Part shown: positions 1 to 10,519 of the stretch, in pieces | Layout: each line of letters starts with the position of its first letter | How positions within the stretch are numbered: position 1 is the first letter of the stretch | Source: Heterocephalus glaber | Taxonomy: Eukaryota > Chordata > Mammalia > Rodentia > Bathyergidae | Direction of reading: 5' to 3' | Assembly: GCF_000247695.1 (NCBI RefSeq) | Contig: NW_004624844.1 | Span: forward strand, 672,214 to 736,213 | DNA length: 64,000 bases | Made by a program: the position numbers and the translations under genes | The notes under the pieces: generated by a model | The model's input: only the letters and a program-made list of their open reading frames with translations | The model's database searches: none | Told to the model about the DNA's origin: nothing

Positions 1-468
1 GAGGCTACCTGCTGTTCTGAATTACTTGGTATTTTTGCTGTACTTTAAGGTGCAAAAGATTTATCTGAAGAATCACTAAATTGAAATTTAATATGCCCAA
101 AGTTGAAAGTGCAACTCTTTCCTATCAAACATTAATCCTTGGAGTTCTTGTCAGCTTTCATGACTACAAAAACTAAAATTTCCTAGTAGCACACGCTGGA
201 CTCTCAATTGCTTCATGCTTAAACAAAAGATGATTGAGATTTGTATTTGTTCATTCATCCAAAAATGTAGTATATGCCCATAGATGGGTAGCTTTTGTTA
301 AAATCACAGAAACAGAGAAGAGTATTTGGAAGATCAACTAGGTCTTTCCCTTAACCTTCCAAGTAGGTTAGGACTGATGTAGTTGTAGAAGAAAATAAGA
401 AAAAGAGATTCTGTGTGTATGTCATTCCAACATTTGGCACGTTTCTATCAGGGGACTGTGATACCAAC
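1..468 (-). other. Intron, 3' part outside the window
   Basis: This follows the GTTGGT donor of the last visible exon. It is A/T-rich with no exon-like open frame. Its acceptor is beyond position 1. Confidence 0.9.
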
Positions 469-747
469 CTAAGACCGTCAGTGTGGCCATGTTCTCCCTA
501 ATTCCACCGTCATTCTTGATTTGGCAGATATACTTCCCAGCATTAGCTGGCTCTGCTTTTGCAAACTGCAGAGTCACAACATTTTCCACAAATGTAATTC
601 TGATGTTTTCACTCTCTCTAATCACTTCTTTCTCTTTAAGCCACTGGACAGAAATTGGCTGGGCACCTTCAATGGATGCTTGTAATTCAGCGGGTTCGCC
701 AGCTACAACAGTGAGGCTGTTCAGTTTGGAAACAAATCTTGGAGGTT
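469..747 (-). CDS. TTN: Titin exon: repeat unit 3, Ig position 6
   Basis: Phase 1 at both ends (279 nt). The domain runs EPPRFVSKLNSLTVVAGEPA to ATLTVL, with ISVQWLKEKEVIRESENI and NAGKYICQIKNDGGI. It is the last exon in the window in gene order. The next, expected to start a new EPA-type unit, lies beyond position 1. Confidence 0.96.
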
Positions 748-856
748 CTGAACAGGAAAAGATGGATGGACATTGTTTGAAGATTGTCCAGACAATGGAA
801 GAGAAAAAAATCTGCACATTTCTGACATTTATGCTATGTGCAAGAAATATGCTTAC

Positions 857-1135
857 CTTTCAACTTTATAGTACAAATGCAAGTATCACTTCCCACTTCA
901 TTCTGTGCTTTACAGTGGTATTCGCCGATGTCTGAAGATTCCACATTGAGAATATGAATACTTGCATGGAAGTTTTTAGATGCAATCTTGTATTTCTTGC
1001 TGCTTCTGAGTTGCCGCTTGTCTTTGTACCATACCACCTCAAATGGTGGTGTTCCCGAAAGTTCACATTCAAGACTAACTTCAGTATTTTTAAGGGTTTC
1101 TACTACAGGAGGGAAGCTGCTAAAAACAGGTGGTT
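857..1135 (-). CDS. TTN: Titin exon: repeat unit 3, Ig position 5
   Basis: Phase 1 at both ends (279 nt). The domain runs EPPVFSSFPPVVETLKNTEV to CTIKLK, with FEVVWYKDKRQLRSSKKY and DIGEYHCKAQNEVGS. It is separated from position 4 by a long 1,025-nt intron, unlike units 1 and 2. Confidence 0.96.
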
Positions 1136-2160
1136 CTGTAAAAAACAAGAATGTCTCATGAACTGGGCTATTTAATTTAATGGAATAAGAGATTTTTTTT
1201 GGCTTTGTTTTAAAACTGGAAGAAAGGTTTAAGACACTATGACAGTAAGTACAGTAGTGTCCAGTGCTATTACTATGAAGGAAAAACAGCCTCAAAGAGG
1301 CCATCAACCATTATAAGACAGATAGGTAAAGAACCCATATAAATCCTAGATGTCATGGTTGAGCAAGTTCAACGTTCTGTCTACTCTATCTTACTAATGT
1401 GTCTTGGACTACAAAGATTGATAGAAAATTTGCAAAAACCTCTCCTAATAAGTATGATTTGAATGAGATCTGAAATTCTGACCAGGGAATTAAGTTTTTC
1501 AAATGTGCTTTGCAACTAAGCTATCTGGGGTCACCACAACAGCTGTAATCTAAATCTTTCCTTTCAAAAACTGGTTAATGTAATAATTGCCTTACAACAT
1601 GACAAACTTGGGCTTTGTGCCAAAAATACTGGCAAATGGCAGCAGAAAATAGTAGTGCTATTTGCACCAAAGTATAGTCATGTTTTTAAAGATAAGAACT
1701 GATTCTTGAGAAAGAAGGAAAAAAATTGTGGTCCTTTGTAAAATGTTAGAACCTTTCACGTTGCGTATATGTAGTAAGTATTCTTTGTTATTATGATACA
1801 GATTATTGTGAGGATAATAATACATTTTAAAGCTGATTGAAAGCAAAAGACTAATTTAAAAATGCCTATTTATTTTTGGGTGCATTTCCAAAACATCAGA
1901 TTTTATGCTTGGCCCATGTGTTGAGGTAATAAAAATCAAGGCATTGGAACAACAAGAAAAATATCTCAAAATCACTAGCTATAGGTTAAGTCCAGCTTAA
2001 TAAGAAATAACATCTAAAAAGAGAAATAATACTAGCTCAGAAAACTATTCTGTGATCTGAAATGGAAACTAAAGTAGCAGTAAAGGATAAGGAACTCTGA
2101 TTCTCAGGGAAGAGGAAGGTGCATTTCAATTAATGAAGAACATAAGAATGAGATTTCTAC
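1136..2160 (-). other. Intron, 1,025 nt
   Basis: This is a long intron within repeat unit 3, between positions 4 and 5. No repeat or exon was recognised. The matching introns in units 1 and 2 are 93 and 99 nt. Confidence 0.85.
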
Positions 2161-2442
2161 CTTTTACTATAACCTTGGTACTGCAGCTTGTGCTGCCAGC
2201 AGGATTCTGAGCCTCACAAATGAAATCTCCACTGTCCTCAGTACCAAGATTGTTCATCTGCAGGACAGCCACAGAATCGATGAAAGTCATTCGGTATTTA
2301 TCACTGACTGGGAGTTCATGTTCATTTCTGTACCACACAACTCTGATTTCTGGAGATCCAATTATCTTGCATTCAAGTCGTGTGGAGTCACCTGCTTTCA
2401 CTACCTTGGATGCTTCTAGTTTCTTCACAAACTTGGGTGGTT
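2161..2442 (-). CDS. TTN: Titin exon: repeat unit 3, Ig position 4
   Basis: Phase 1 at both ends (282 nt). The domain runs EPPKFVKKLEASKVVKAGDS to STKVIVK, with IRVVWYRNEHELPVSDKY and DSGDFICEAQNPAGS. Confidence 0.96.
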
Positions 2443-2632
2443 CTAGAGAGTCAGGAAAGAGAAGATGAGGAAACAGAAATGAATAACAAAAGGTAGTACA
2501 TCAGAACGAGAAAAATATGAGCAATGTCTGACAAGTAGAGTCTACTGTGTTAGAAAGATGCATTACAACAGAAGACAGAAAGAACCAGTGCCACAGGTCA
2601 CACAGAAACATAAAACAACCAAACCTGCATAC

Positions 2633-2911
2633 CTGTCACAAGCAACATTGTAGTACAAGAGTCGCTACCAACATCGTTGGTAACTTGGCAAGTATATTGT
2701 CCAGTCTTGGAAGCATCCACTGAGTAGAGATTTAAGAAGCTAGTTGACCCTTCCAAGCCAATGAAACATTTAGGTCCAGAGACAAGTTCCACATCCTCCT
2801 TAAACCACTTTATTTTAAATGGTGGTGTTCCTTTGAGCACTGCCTTAAATTCCACTGTAGAATCAGGTACAGCTTGTTGGCGGTCAGGTTTCACTAGGAA
2901 GCTTGGTGGTT
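2633..2911 (-). CDS. TTN: Titin exon: repeat unit 3, Ig position 3
   Basis: Phase 1 at both ends (279 nt). The domain runs EPPSFLVKPDRQQAVPDSTV to TMLLVT, with FKIKWFKEDVELVSGPKC and KTGQYTCQVTNDVGS. There is no B-strand Cys (FKAVLKG). Confidence 0.96.
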
Positions 2912-3156
2912 CTACAGATTTTAAGAGAGATATATTTAATTCTATTCTTTGTAGTTGAATTATTTTGAGAGTTGTATGGATATATAAGAAAACACTAATG
3001 GAAAAAAAGGTAATGGCTGAGTATTTCTTGAACCCAATGAATATATATCTAAATAAACAGAATTATTGAGACTTTAGCTCTAAAGGATACAAGGGTAAGA
3101 GTAATACATTTTTGAGGCACTCACAAAGAAGAAATAAGAAGTAAAGAAATTCTAAC

Positions 3157-3444
3157 CTTTCACAGTCAGGATGCCACTGCAGGCATCATCTCCTGCTACA
3201 TTTGACACCTTGCATGTGTAGTTTGCGGTATCTTCTAATTCCAAATTATTAACTTCCAGAGACACAGTGTTCTCATGACACACAAGCCTGTATTTTGCAC
3301 TTGTAGAGATTTCTTTTCCATCTTTGAACCACTGAGCACTGATAGGAAGAGACCCAGAAACTTTGCACTCCATATGAATAGAAGAGCCCAGCATTTTATC
3401 CATTTTAGTTAATTTTTTGATGAATGATGGAGGAATATTTTCAT
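3157..3444 (-). CDS. TTN: Titin exon: repeat unit 3, Ig position 2 (D-IPPSF type)
   Basis: Phase 1 at both ends (288 nt). The domain runs DENIPPSFIKKLTKMDKMLG to GILTVK, with ISAQWFKDGKEISTSAKY and DTANYTCKVSNVAGD. Confidence 0.96.
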
Positions 3445-3541
3445 CTGTCCAATGCAAACAGCAAAACACATCCATTAATCTGTTGCTATTTTCTTACAGA
3501 GGACCTAACATATGGGAATCTGATGGGGCAAAGATACACAC

Positions 3542-3820
3542 CTAACACTCTCAGGTAGGCATCACAGCTGCTGCTTCCAAAGTCATTTTCCACCTTGAAA
3601 GTATACTGACCACTGTCTTGCTTCATTACTGACTGAATCCTGAAACTAGCCACATTATTTTCAAAACTCATTGAAAAATATCGACTGGGTACAATTTGTT
3701 TGCCATCTTTAAGCCATTTCACTTTGAGTTCTGGAGTTCCACCCACAACACACTCCAAGGTCACTGGATCTTTCTCGGTGACATCAACCGACTTAGCTTT
3801 CTCTATAATTTGAGCAGGTT
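3542..3820 (-). CDS. TTN: Titin exon: repeat unit 3, Ig position 1 (EPA type)
   Basis: Phase 1 at both ends (279 nt). The domain runs EPAQIIEKAKSVDVTEKDPV to AYLRVL, with LKVKWLKDGKQIVPSRYF and DSGQYTFKVENDFGSSSC, again with Phe in the F-strand. Confidence 0.96.
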
Positions 3821-3938
3821 CTGGGAGAAGAATGGAAATGTGGATGAGTTACACTGATAATTCTACCAGAACTAAAATGTGCTTATGAATTCATCTTCAT
3901 GTCCACAGACTAATGTTGGAAGGGACTAGCTCACACAC

Positions 3939-4217
3939 CTTGCACTAAGAGGAAAGCAAAACACCTCTCCACTCCCGACTCATTTTTGGCTTGACACGTG
4001 TATCTCCCACTGCGTCCACTGTCCACACTTCTGACTTGCAGTGTGGCTACGTTGTTCACAAATGAGACACGGACGTTGTCATCTTCATCAAGAATCTGAT
4101 CATCCTTCAGCCAACTTATAGAAATGGGGGGCGAGCCTGCCACAGCACTCTGAAAGGTGGCAGAACTCTTCAAGACAGTGGTGACATTTTCTATCTTCTT
4201 GATGAACGATGGTGGTT
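3939..4217 (-). CDS. TTN: Titin exon: repeat unit 2, Ig position 6
   Basis: Phase 1 at both ends (279 nt). The domain runs EPPSFIKKIENVTTVLKSSA to AFLLVQ, with ISISWLKDDQILDEDDNV and RSGRYTCQAKNESGV. There is no B-strand Cys (FQSAVAG). Confidence 0.96.
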
Positions 4218-4332
4218 CTGTGATTAATAAGAGTGTGCAAAAAGAGGCATATTTTTAGGCCTACTCATCATCACAAAAGAAAAGAGCATTCAGAGCTTTT
4301 ACTTGGCAGCCTGCTTGTGGTGTAGAACTGAC

Positions 4333-4611
4333 CTTTCAGGGAAACTCTAGCATTGCAGGAGCAGCTGCCTCCTTCGTTGGCCACAATGCACTGATATTCA
4401 CCAGTGTCTGAAGGGTCACACTTGGTTATATGGAGGCTAAACACCGATACTCTGTCACTCAGTGTATACTTTTTGCCACTTCGAATTTCCTTGTTATCCT
4501 TCAGCCAAGTGACTTCAAATGGAGATGTTCCTGTAACTTCACACTCCAGCTCTACGTCACTCTCTTTCACTACTTCCACAGGCTTCAGCTCCCTGAGAAA
4601 GCTGGGAGGTT
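4333..4611 (-). CDS. TTN: Titin exon: repeat unit 2, Ig position 5
   Basis: Phase 1 at both ends (279 nt). The domain runs EPPSFLRELKPVEVVKESDV to ARVSLK, with FEVTWLKDNKEIRSGKKY and DTGEYQCIVANEGGSCSC. Confidence 0.96.
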
Positions 4612-4710
4612 CTAAAGATGTGAAAGGAAGACAGAGAGCAGCTTACTCAAGGGAAGGCCCAGGCCCAGCAGGCAGCAATAAAAAATGGAAAGCAGATTCC
4701 AGTAACAAAC

Positions 4711-4992
4711 CTTTCACTTTTAATTCAATGCTGCAGCTTGCCGTGCCCGCGTCATTTCGAGCTTCACAGACGTAAGTCCCACTATTTTCTACCCTGGCAC
4801 CAGAGATCTGGAAAGTGGCTGAACCATCCACGAAGGAAATGCCATGTTTTCGAATGTCTGTTACTTCATTTCCATCCAGATACCAAGAAACTCTGATCTC
4901 AGGGGTGCCTGTTATTTGGCATTCAAAGGTGGTTGACTGTCCATTCCTCAGCACTAATACAGGACTAGGCTTCTTAATAAATTGAGGTGGTT
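4711..4992 (-). CDS. TTN: Titin exon: repeat unit 2, Ig position 4
   Basis: Phase 1 at both ends (282 nt). The domain runs EPPQFIKKPSPVLVLRNGQS to SIELKVK, with IRVSWYLDGNEVTDIRKH and NSGTYVCEARNDAGT. Confidence 0.96.
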
Positions 4993-5129
4993 CTAAATAT
5001 GGGGGAAAAGTATGATATCAAACATTTTAAAAAATGAAATTCAATGGACAAAATTGTTTTCTTAATAAACCTCTTCCCTCCCCAAAGAAAGTCTAGACAA
5101 GCAAAAAATCAAGAAGATGTAGACCAGAC

Positions 5130-5408
5130 CTTTGACAAAAAGAGTGGTTTTGCTGGTGGCTATGCCAACATCATTGCTCAGCTGGCAAATGTAGGTCCCG
5201 GAGTCGGCAGCTTTGGCTGAGAAGAGCTCTAGAATGGTGGAGGTGTCATCCTTCCACACCGAGCGAGCTGCCCCAGAATGCAACTCTTTGTTATCCTTAA
5301 ACCACTTTATTGTCATGGGTGCAGTGCCACCCACAAGAGCTTTTAATTGAACCCTTGTCTTGGGGTTGACATCTTGTGACTGTGGCTTTTCCATGAAGTA
5401 AGGGGGTT
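5130..5408 (-). CDS. TTN: Titin exon: repeat unit 2, Ig position 3
   Basis: Phase 1 at both ends (279 nt). The domain runs EPPYFMEKPQSQDVNPKTRV to TTLFVK, with MTIKWFKDNKELHSGAAR and DSGTYICQLSNDVGI. There is no B-strand Cys (LKALVGG). Confidence 0.96.
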
Positions 5409-5525
5409 CTGGGGTGAAAGAAAAAGAGGCAAAAGGAGAGAGGAAGATTTTAGAATTGAGCAATGAAAGTAAGAATTAAGAAATGAAAGATCAATAAATT
5501 CTTAATCAGTGGAGAAATTGCCAAC

Positions 5526-5813
5526 CTTTGACTGTCAGATGGCCACTGCACTGGTTGTGTCCTGCCTTGTTGGTGGCAGAACAAGTGTATGTCCCACTGT
5601 CTGTACCTTCCAGCTGGCTGATTTCTAAGAAGGCAGTATTGTCGTGAAAAGAGAATTTGTACTTGTCACTAGCTGATATTTCTCGGTCATCTTTGAACCA
5701 CTGGATGCTTATAGGATGTGACCCAGCCACTATGCATTCCAAGTCAATAAAAGACCCTTTAATGCTATCCATTTTCTTCAGCTTTTTGGTGAATGAAGGA
5801 GGTATGATAAGAT
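5526..5813 (-). CDS. TTN: Titin exon: repeat unit 2, Ig position 2 (D-IPPSF type)
   Basis: Phase 1 at both ends (288 nt). The domain runs [20 protein letters not shown] to GHLTVK, with [18 protein letters not shown] and [15 protein letters not shown]. Confidence 0.96.
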
Positions 5814-5934
5814 CTATCCAATATAAAAGCAAAAAAAATTAGGATTATGATGTCAATTTTTTTCTCTCTTAAATTGTAAGAGAGGAAGGAGCATAGAAAT
5901 GCCCAGTTCTTTTCTATAAAAAAGCAATACAAAC

Positions 5935-6213
5935 CTAGGACATTAATTCTGGCCTTGCAGCTGCTTCTTCCAACGTCATTTTGGACCTCAAATGTATATT
6001 CTCCACTATCTTTCTTTTCTGTAGAAACAATCTTCAGGATTGAGACTGTGTCAGTGACACTGATCTTATACTTTGGACCCAGAGTCAGCTCTTGGCCATC
6101 TTTAAACCATTTGGCTGTGATATCCTTAGTCCCTGAAAATTTAACTTGCAAAGTGGCTGGGTCTCCTTGGGTGACATCTATGGACACAGCCTCTTCAATG
6201 ATTGTTGCAGGTT
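5935..6213 (-). CDS. TTN: Titin exon: repeat unit 2, Ig position 1 (EPA type)
   Basis: Phase 1 at both ends (279 nt). The domain runs [20 protein letters not shown] to ARINVL, with [18 protein letters not shown] and [18 protein letters not shown]. The donor is CTAG/GTTTGT. Confidence 0.96.
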
Positions 6214-6314
6214 CTGTAGAAAACAAAGGGACAGATGTGGGCTGTGAACTGCTCTGCTAAAAGGCTAACACCTGCATTGCTTTCTCACACCCAAGGTCAA
6301 CTTTCTGAACCAAC

Positions 6315-6593
6315 CTTTTACTGAGAGTACTGCAGAACATCTTTGTATGCCTGCATCATTTTTGGCTTGACAGATGTATTTCCCATCATGCTTGACTTCA
6401 ATGCCACTGAGGTACAGACTGGCCACATTGTTTTCAAAGGTCATTCTGATATTGTCATCTTCAGTGATTTCTTCATTGTCTTTTAACCATGTCACTGTGA
6501 TTGGCAAAGAGCCTTTCAGAGTGGCCTGGAAGGCAGCTGTGCCTCCTCGGAGCGAGCTGGTGCTCTCGATCTTCTTTACAAAGGAAGGAGGTT
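6315..6593 (-). CDS. TTN: Titin exon: repeat unit 1, Ig position 6
   Basis: Phase 1 at both ends (279 nt). The domain runs EPPSFVKKIESTSSLRGGTA to AVLSVK, with ITVTWLKDNEEITEDDNI and HDGKYICQAKNDAGI. It closely matches position 6 in unit 2 (4217-3939). Confidence 0.96.
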
Positions 6594-6707
6594 CTAATAG
6601 AAGAATGAGTTCTCAAATCAATACCAGCTCTATAGCAAAACTGGCTTTTAAATAACTATAGCATCGACTCTGCAGAAAAGCCAGCCCATAATTTGGCGGA
6701 CACTAAC

Positions 6708-6986
6708 CTCTTAAAGTCACCTTGGCACTGCAGGTGCTGCTGCCCACCTCATTGGTCACCCGACACTGGTATTCACCAGCATCTGTAGCTACAAACTTGA
6801 GGATCTGCAGGCTAACCAGCTGATCCTGCATGAAGGTTTTATATTTCCTACCACTTCTCAAGGTTGTGTTGTCTTTAAACCAAGTGATCTCAAATGGAGG
6901 CGTGCCTGCCACCTCGGCCAGCAACACGACATCGTATTCCTTCAGCACTTCAATTGGTTTAAATTCCTGAGTAAAGTAGGGTGACT
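6708..6986 (-). CDS. TTN: Titin exon: repeat unit 1, Ig position 5
   Basis: Phase 1 at both ends (279 nt). The domain runs ESPYFTQEFKPIEVLKEYDV to AKVTLR, with FEITWFKDNTTLRSGRKY and DAGEYQCRVTNEVGS. There is no B-strand Cys (VLLAEVAG). Confidence 0.96.
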
Positions 6987-7079
6987 CTACAGTAGAAAAG
7001 GAATGACTTGAGTTAATGGAGGAAGGATCTGTGCAGTGGATCGCAACTTTGTTAACACAGTGACAAAAGGGACACAAAC

Positions 7080-7361
7080 CTTTGACTATTATAACGCTAC
7101 TGCAGTGGTCACTGCCAGCCTCATTTTGAGCTTCACACATGTATTCTCCACTGTCCTCAACGGCAACGTCTGTAAGACTTAGAACTGCAGTGGACTCCAC
7201 AAAAGACATTCTGTGTTTGCTGCTCTCCTTAATTTCTCTATCATTTGCGAACCATGTTATTTTAATTGGAGGAGTGCCAGTTACTTTGCAGGCTAGCTGG
7301 GTGGCAGCTCCCTTCTTTAATAGGTGTGATGGCTCTAACTTTTCAATAAATGTGGCAGGTT
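7080..7361 (-). CDS. TTN: Titin exon: repeat unit 1, Ig position 4
   Basis: Phase 1 at both ends (282 nt). The domain runs EPATFIEKLEPSHLLKKGAA to SSVIIVK, with IKITWFANDREIKESSKH and DSGEYMCEAQNEAGS. The intron to the next exon is 93 nt. Confidence 0.96.
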
Positions 7362-7452
7362 CTGTGGAAGGAAAGAAGTTATTAAGAAAGGTAAGAGGAA
7401 AGAACTTATGTAACAAGAGTAGCACAGAGATGTCAAGAAAAAAAATGCAAAC

Positions 7453-7731
7453 CTTTCACAAACAAGTTTGCACTGCACTCCACGCTTCCAGCGACATTGC
7501 TTATTTTGCATGTGTAGGTGCCTGAATCGGAGGTTTTTACGGCATAGAGTTCCAGGGAACTCTCTGAAGCTTCTTTGGTAATGTAGCAGCTTCCACCGGA
7601 AACCAGCTCTTTGTCACCTTTAAACCACTTGATGGTGAAGGGAGTAGAGCCTTGGAAAGTGCTCTTCAGGCAGACTGCTGAGCTGGGTAGAACATCCCTG
7701 GATCCCGGTTTAGTTACAAAACTGGGTGGTT
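7453..7731 (-). CDS. TTN: Titin exon: repeat unit 1, Ig position 3
   Basis: Phase 1 at both ends (279 nt). The domain runs EPPSFVTKPGSRDVLPSSAV to SANLFVK, with FTIKWFKGDKELVSGGSC and DSGTYTCKISNVAGS. It was read directly from the sequence and fits the exon series. Confidence 0.95.
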
Positions 7732-7842
7732 CTGAAGAAGGGGTATAAGAAAGAGTTTCAAAGGGTTAAGAGGTGGGATCTAAGGAAAGAAGACTTATTT
7801 TGAACACTGCAGTATGAATGACATGTGAAGTCTCAAGCCAAC

Positions 7843-8130
7843 CTTGCACAATCAGGGCTCCGCTGCTGTCTTTGCTTCCCACAGAATTTGTGGCTCGACA
7901 GGTGAAATTTCCCGCGTCACTCATGTCTACTCTGCTGATCTCCAAGGAGGCTGTGCCTTCCACAAATGCTATTCTGTATCTGTCAGAAGAGGATATTTCT
8001 TTCCCATCCTTAAACCAGGACACCCTCATGGGGAGGGACCCAGCGATTTTGCAGTCCAGTCTGCAGGTGCCACTAACAACACTATCCACGTTGCGTAAGG
8101 GTTTGGTGAAAAATGGAGCAATATCTCGAT
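7843..8130 (-). CDS. TTN: Titin exon: repeat unit 1, Ig position 2 (D-I-PF type)
   Basis: Phase 1 at both ends (288 nt). The domain runs DRDIAPFFTKPLRNVDSVVS to GALIVQ, with MRVSWFKDGKEISSSDRY and DAGNFTCRATNSVGS. It is nine bases longer than the usual 279 because of the extra DRDIAP start. Confidence 0.96.
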
Positions 8131-8247
8131 CTGTTCATGGCATAAGAAGAAACAAAGGGTCAAGAGGGAAGAGAGCTCAGTGGTTCATGCTGGGTTGTTT
8201 GTTGGGTTTGAAAGAAATATATGGCATAGTTTTCTAAAACTACTGAC

Positions 8248-8526
8248 CCAACACAGTGAATGTCGTCTCACAGGAACTGCTGCCCACTTCATTAGAAATC
8301 TCAAATGTGTACTGGCCACTGTCATGTAGTTCAGCTGAATAGAATTTGAGCTGGGCAATGTTGTTTTTAAAACTTATTCGGTACTTCTTACTTGCAACCA
8401 AAGGTCTCCCATCTTTGTACCACTTGGGCTTGAGTTCCGGGGTGCCTGCCACTGTGTACTCGAGCGTGGCTGGGTCCCCTGCTGTCACCTGGATCAGCTC
8501 TGCTCGCTCAACAATTTTGGCAGGTT
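8248..8526 (-). CDS. TTN: Titin exon: repeat unit 1, Ig position 1 (EPA type)
   Basis: Phase 1 at both ends (279 nt). The domain runs EPAKIVERAELIQVTAGDPA to TTFTVL, with LKPKWYKDGRPLVASKKY and DSGQYTFEISNEVGSSSC. The F-strand has Phe in place of Cys, a mark of this repeat position. Confidence 0.96.
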
Positions 8527-8623
8527 CTACAATAGCATTGAATAGTTAGGACTCCTATGTGTGAATTAGGTTTTCACTTTAAATGGAAAGGGTAATGTAA
8601 AGTAAAAATGTTCCTAGACAAAC

Positions 8624-8902
8624 CTTTCACTATCAGTTCTCCAACAGATGTTTGGCTCCCAGCTTCATTTTCAGCCCGGCACACGTATTTGTCACCAAAA
8701 CTAATCTGAACATCAGGGATTGTTAAGACTGCCACACCATTGGAAAAGCTCATTTTGATTTTTCCATCTTCTCTAATGACCTCTTGTCCTTTCATCCATG
8801 TGACAGATATGGGTTCTGAACCTCTCACCGCAGCTTGTAAAGTAACAGTTTGTCCAGCTAAGGCAGTAAAATCATCTACTTTCTTGACAAAGGTTGGTGG
8901 TT
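8624..8902 (-). CDS. TTN: Titin exon: middle tandem Ig
   Basis: Phase 1 at both ends (279 nt). The domain runs EPPTFVKKVDDFTALAGQTV to VGELIVK, with ISVTWMKGQEVIREDGK and FGDKYVCRAENEAGS. It is the last domain before the first complete six-exon repeat unit. Confidence 0.96.
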
Positions 8903-9343
8903 CTAGTTAAAGAAAGAGAGCATGCAAAACCTCAATACCCAAACACCCTCAACACCATCTCTATTCAAAGGTTTTATCTATATTACATTTATCTTGTCCA
9001 ATACTACTATTTCACAGTGTTGGTTAATTATAAGAGGAACAAAAATTCAAGAAGAATTAACAATTCCATCCAAGAGACAGAGGCATAGATGATAAATGCT
9101 TATCTTTTGAAAAAGTATGGTATCATGCTATTCCTTTTGGTTATCAGTTAATAAATATTTGCACAGGAATCAGGATAAAGATTGGGTAAAAGTCATTGAC
9201 ATGGTTTCCCAGGCCCCAAGTCAAACCAAGACAAAACAAATTTTAAAGGATAGGATAGGAAGAGAATGTACAATTTTCCCCCATGGGTTAAGAAAGCTAT
9301 TTGGATAACTGATTAGAGAGGGGCCAGTTTTTCACACACTAAC
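8903..9343 (-). other. Intron, 441 nt
   Basis: A/T-rich intron; nothing else recognised. Confidence 0.85.
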
Positions 9344-9622
9344 CTTTTAATAAGTGTGTTGCACTGCAGCCACACTTCCCGACTTCATTAGCAACAACAC
9401 ATTCATATTCACCAACATCTGCACTATTGAAAGAAAAGATTTCCAGGGACACAACAGACTTCTGAGAAAACAACCTGTATTTCTTACTACTTCGAATTTG
9501 CTTCTTATCTTTGAACCAGCTAATTTCAAAGGGTCCTGTGCCTGCGATTTCACATTGAAGCAAGGCATTTGTTCCTCTCACTATGTCTGCAGGCTCAAGG
9601 GTTCTGATGAAAGAAGGAGGTT
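9344..9622 (-). CDS. TTN: Titin exon: middle tandem Ig
   Basis: Phase 1 at both ends (279 nt). The domain runs EPPSFIRTLEPADIVRGTNA, LLQCEIAGTGPFEISWFKDK, DVGEYECVVANEVGKCGCSA, to HLLK. It contains extra Cys residues (KCGCS) beyond the core pair. Confidence 0.96.
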
Positions 9623-9718
9623 CTACAAAAGCATGGAAAGCATTGTATCAGTGTTACAAGCAATTCGAAAGGAAAGCTTTGTCAGCAAAGTAAGGGACCC
9701 GTAACTCAATAAACAAAC

Positions 9719-10003
9719 CTTTGATAACTATTTCGGTGCTGCAGCTGTCGCTGCCAACGTCATTCATGGCTTCACAGGAGTAACTCCCGCTGTCTTCGAC
9801 TTTGACATCCATAATGTCGAGAACGGCCTCAGAATTATTAAAAAAAGACATTCGGACTGTGTTACTTTCACTGAGTTCCTTGTTATTTTTAAACCAGGTC
9901 ACCTGGATCACAGGTGAGCCTTTCAGCTTGCAATGGAGGCGTGCAGATTCTCCTGGGAGCATTAAGTAAGAGGGATCCACCTTCTTCACAAAGGACGGGG
10001 GCT
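9719..10003 (-). CDS. TTN: Titin exon: middle tandem Ig (285 nt)
   Basis: Phase 1 at both ends. The domain runs EPPSFVKKVDPSYLMLPGES to STEIVIK, with VTWFKNNKELSES and DSGSYSCEAMNDVGS. It is 285 nt, three longer than the equivalent 282-nt exons downstream. The extra codon lies in RMSFFNNSEAV beside a T7 run. Confidence 0.96.
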
Positions 10004-10519
10004 CTACATGAAGTCCACAAAAAGGAAAAGGAAAAGATACCTGAAGCATAAACTCCACAAAAGAAAAAGCAGAATTATACAACAAAGAGACACAACACGC
10101 AGAAAATATATTCAAGGAATTTCTGAGAAAGCAGTATGTTCAAAAGCGTTCCATCATTCCAAAACACTTTCCCTGTCTCTTGATTAAAACACACACACAC
10201 ACGAAGAACAAACAAACTATAACTACACAAGGAGTAGTGTTATGAAAGAAGATAGTTAACAAGTGCATAGACACAAAGTGCTTAGAAGAATTTCAAGCAA
10301 GCCTTATTAATGGCAGACATGATTTAAAAGGACAAAAGTCAGTGAATTCTGAAGAAAATTGAAAAAAACCAAAACAAAACAATGTCAGGACTCCAGCCCT
10401 AGGCATTTACAGAGTGGAATTATTTAAAAACAAAGAGTGTAGATGGCATTGGTAGTCAATAGTTTTCCTACTGAGGCTTCTAGAACAGGAACTGATGGAT
10501 GGATTCCTAGCATTCTTAC
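10004..10519 (-). other. Intron, 516 nt
   Basis: It contains a short (AC)n run and is otherwise unremarkable. Confidence 0.85.
10190..10202 (+). repeat. Short (AC)n repeat
   Basis: About six AC units in the intron between the double-Ig exon and the 285-nt exon. Confidence 0.8.
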
